Of a DNA stretch of 7,001 nucleotides, positions 6,263 through 7,001 are shown in pieces. Source of the stretch: Paratissierella sp033809995 (GTDB lineage Bacteria; Bacillota; Clostridia; Tissierellales; Tissierellaceae); NCBI GenBank assembly GCA_033809995.1, contig JAPXKQ010000122.1, positions 1 to 7,001 on the forward strand, in the 5' to 3' direction. Position numbers and translations under genes: made by a program. The notes beneath the pieces are model-generated. The model ran no database searches, was not told where the DNA came from, and saw nothing but the letters and a program-made list of their open reading frames with translations. The first letter of the stretch is position 1; each line of letters opens with the position of its first letter.

Positions 6263-6803
6263 TTAAAGCCTTTAGTAGTGGATTATCTTCTTTCTTTACT
6301 TCTTTTGGTATACTTCTTAATGCTGCTGAAATGGTCATTATGTTTTCTTTCTCTATATCTAGTAACATTCTTCTTTTAGTTTGAATTTGTTTGTCTAATG
6401 CTATTATTTGAGATTGTATATTGTTTTTCAATCTATAATAGGCACTTAAAGACATTTCTTCGCTATCTATTAGTTCTGATTTATCTTGTGTTAATTCCTG
6501 AAGGTCCCGATAGAAAGATTCTCGTTTTTCTTCAAAATCTACACATTCGGCTAATAATAAGCAATACCTATTTATAATTGGTCCATATATATCATCATTC
6601 TTTTCTATTTTTTTAAGAAGTTTATTTAATCTTAAAAACTCTTTATGTGCCACTGGATTATCCTTTACTTCGTCTCTTTCTTTCAAGGCCACCCCAGTTA
6701 GTAGTGCTTCCTCGGCTTCTTTTCTCTGTTTTAGTTCTGCCTTTGTTCTATTAGATTTTCCTTCATTTTTTAATACTAGATATGGTTTTGGTGGTCTTGA
6801 CAT
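6255..6803 (-). CDS. terS: Terminase small subunit, P27-like
   Basis: A 182-residue protein directly before terL, with the size and composition of P27-type small terminase subunits, which bind the packaging (cos or pac) site and load TerL. Seen: a basic N-terminal tail starting M-S-R-P-P-K-P-Y, as in many P27-type proteins; a helical central part with 'H-K-E-F-L-R-L-N-K-L-L' (53-63) and 'R-Y-C-L-L-L-A-E-C' (79-87); and a long Glu/Lys/Gln-rich segment (about 90-155) with heptad character, likely the oligomerisation coiled coil. The C-terminus 'N-P-L-L-K-A-L' is short and hydrophobic, perhaps a TerL contact. The ribosome binding site AAAGGAAGTGAT is close to the ATG. The assignment rests on position plus general resemblance, since TerS proteins diverge quickly. 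Confidence 0.83.
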   Translation of the reverse strand: MSRPPKPYLVLKNEGKSNRTKAELKQRKEAEEALLTGVALKERDEVKDNPVAHKEFLRLNKLLKKIEKNDDIYGPIINRYCLLLAECVDFEEKRESFYRDLQELTQDKSELIDSEEMSLSAYYRLKNNIQSQIIALDKQIQTKRRMLLDIEKENIMTISAALRSIPKEVKKEDNPLLKALNG

Positions 6804-6860
6804 ATTATCACTTCCTTTCGTTTTTTATAAAAATTCTATTTTGGGAATAGTTTGTCTAAA

Positions 6861-6921
6861 TGGGGGGACACGTGGTATCCACAGGCTCACCTATTTTTTA
6901 ACCCACTACTCGGGGGGATAC
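6861..6921. other. Candidate cos / packaging region upstream of terS
   Basis: The 122 bases between the upstream stop (6926) and terS (6803) contain no gene. Within them 6861-6921 is much richer in G and C than the surroundings. On the plus strand it has two GGGGGGA runs exactly 50 bases apart (6862-6868 and 6912-6918), an imperfect palindrome GTGGTATCCAC (6872-6882), CACGTG (6869-6874), and an inverted pair GTATCC (6875-6880) and GGATAC (6916-6921). In cos-type Firmicutes phages with HK97-type terminases, the cohesive-end site commonly lies just before terS and is G/C-rich. The placement and structure fit, but the cut positions cannot be read from sequence. Confidence 0.4.
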
Positions 6922-6925
6922 TATT

Positions 6926-7001
6926 TTAGTTTTCAATTATTATGTCTATTTCAAATGGATTTTCCTTTGCTAACCCACAATGCGCTCCAAATTTTTCCAT
7001 T
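6926..7001 (-). CDS. C-terminal end of an upstream gene, or a 24-codon ORF (partial)
   Basis: A frame entering from the right edge contains an ATG at 7000-6998 and reads M-E-K-F-G-A-H-C-G-L, then A-K-E-N-P-F-E-I-D-I, then I-I-E-N and TAA (6928-6926). The codon use resembles the neighbouring genes and the sequence looks protein-like. Only one base precedes the ATG, so a ribosome binding site cannot be judged. It may be the tail of a longer gene. Position suggests an HNH endonuclease or another gene that commonly precedes terS, but the visible residues show no HNH motif and I do not recognise the family. Confidence 0.4.
   Translation of the reverse strand, partial: MEKFGAHCGLAKENPFEIDIIIEN

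Noticed and set aside
6836..6850. An inverted repeat CTATT-TTGGG-AATAG before terS, followed on the minus strand by a T-rich stretch.
   Set aside because: The five-pair stem is A/T-dominated and too weak for a terminator, and it would lie directly before the terS ribosome binding site.
6815..6858. A possible promoter for terS on the minus strand (TAGACA with T/A-rich hexamers downstream).
   Set aside because: No TATAAT-like hexamer lies 16-18 bases from TAGACA. In such AT-rich DNA the partial matches are not meaningful.
1..7001. tRNA genes, CRISPR arrays, insertion sequences, integrase or attachment sites, anti-phage cargo genes.
   Set aside because: None seen. Coding density is nearly complete, and every sizeable gene fits a standard packaging/head/neck order.

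Overview
The window is the start of the late (packaging and head) module of a tailed, HK97-fold, siphovirus-type phage or prophage. All genes lie on the minus strand, so transcription runs from position 7001 toward 1. The DNA is strongly AT-rich. The genes prefer AGA/AAA/GAA/TTA codons and have AAGGAGG-type ribosome binding sites, several with a GGTGAT extension matching the 16S 3' end. This suggests a low-GC Firmicutes host, probably a clostridium. No integrase, attachment site or host gene is visible, so free phage and prophage cannot be told apart.

Layout in transcription order. 7001-6926: the last codons of an unidentified upstream gene, or a very small ORF. 6925-6804: a short non-coding stretch containing an unusually G/C-rich core with short repeats, a candidate cos region. 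6803-6255: small terminase subunit. 6262-4547: large terminase subunit. 4534-3311: portal. 3321-2734: prohead protease. 2731-1565: major capsid protein with an N-terminal delta (scaffold) domain. 1563-1533: intrinsic terminator-like hairpin. 1514-1137: head fiber protein carrying a perfect 42-bp tandem duplication. 1124-816: head-tail connector (gp6-like). 807-484: head-tail adaptor/closure protein. 484-20: HK97 gp10-like tail-completion protein. 19-1: first codons of the next gene, presumably another tail-completion protein.

How it works: TerS/TerL recognise, cut and pump DNA through the portal. The capsid protein assembles with the protease inside, using its delta domain as scaffold. The protease removes that domain and DNA is packaged. 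The head fiber decorates the shell, and the connector, adaptor and gp10-like proteins close the neck for the tail. The genes are tightly packed, with overlaps or gaps of 0-12 bp. The exceptions are a 50-bp gap holding the hairpin after the capsid gene and the 122-bp stretch before terS.

The module is of a well-known type. The most interesting signal is a four-residue motif, E-x-R-A. It occurs five times in the first 101 residues of the capsid protein and never afterwards, five times in the protease, and once at the N-terminus of the portal. I infer that it may be the protease's recognition or cleavage signal.
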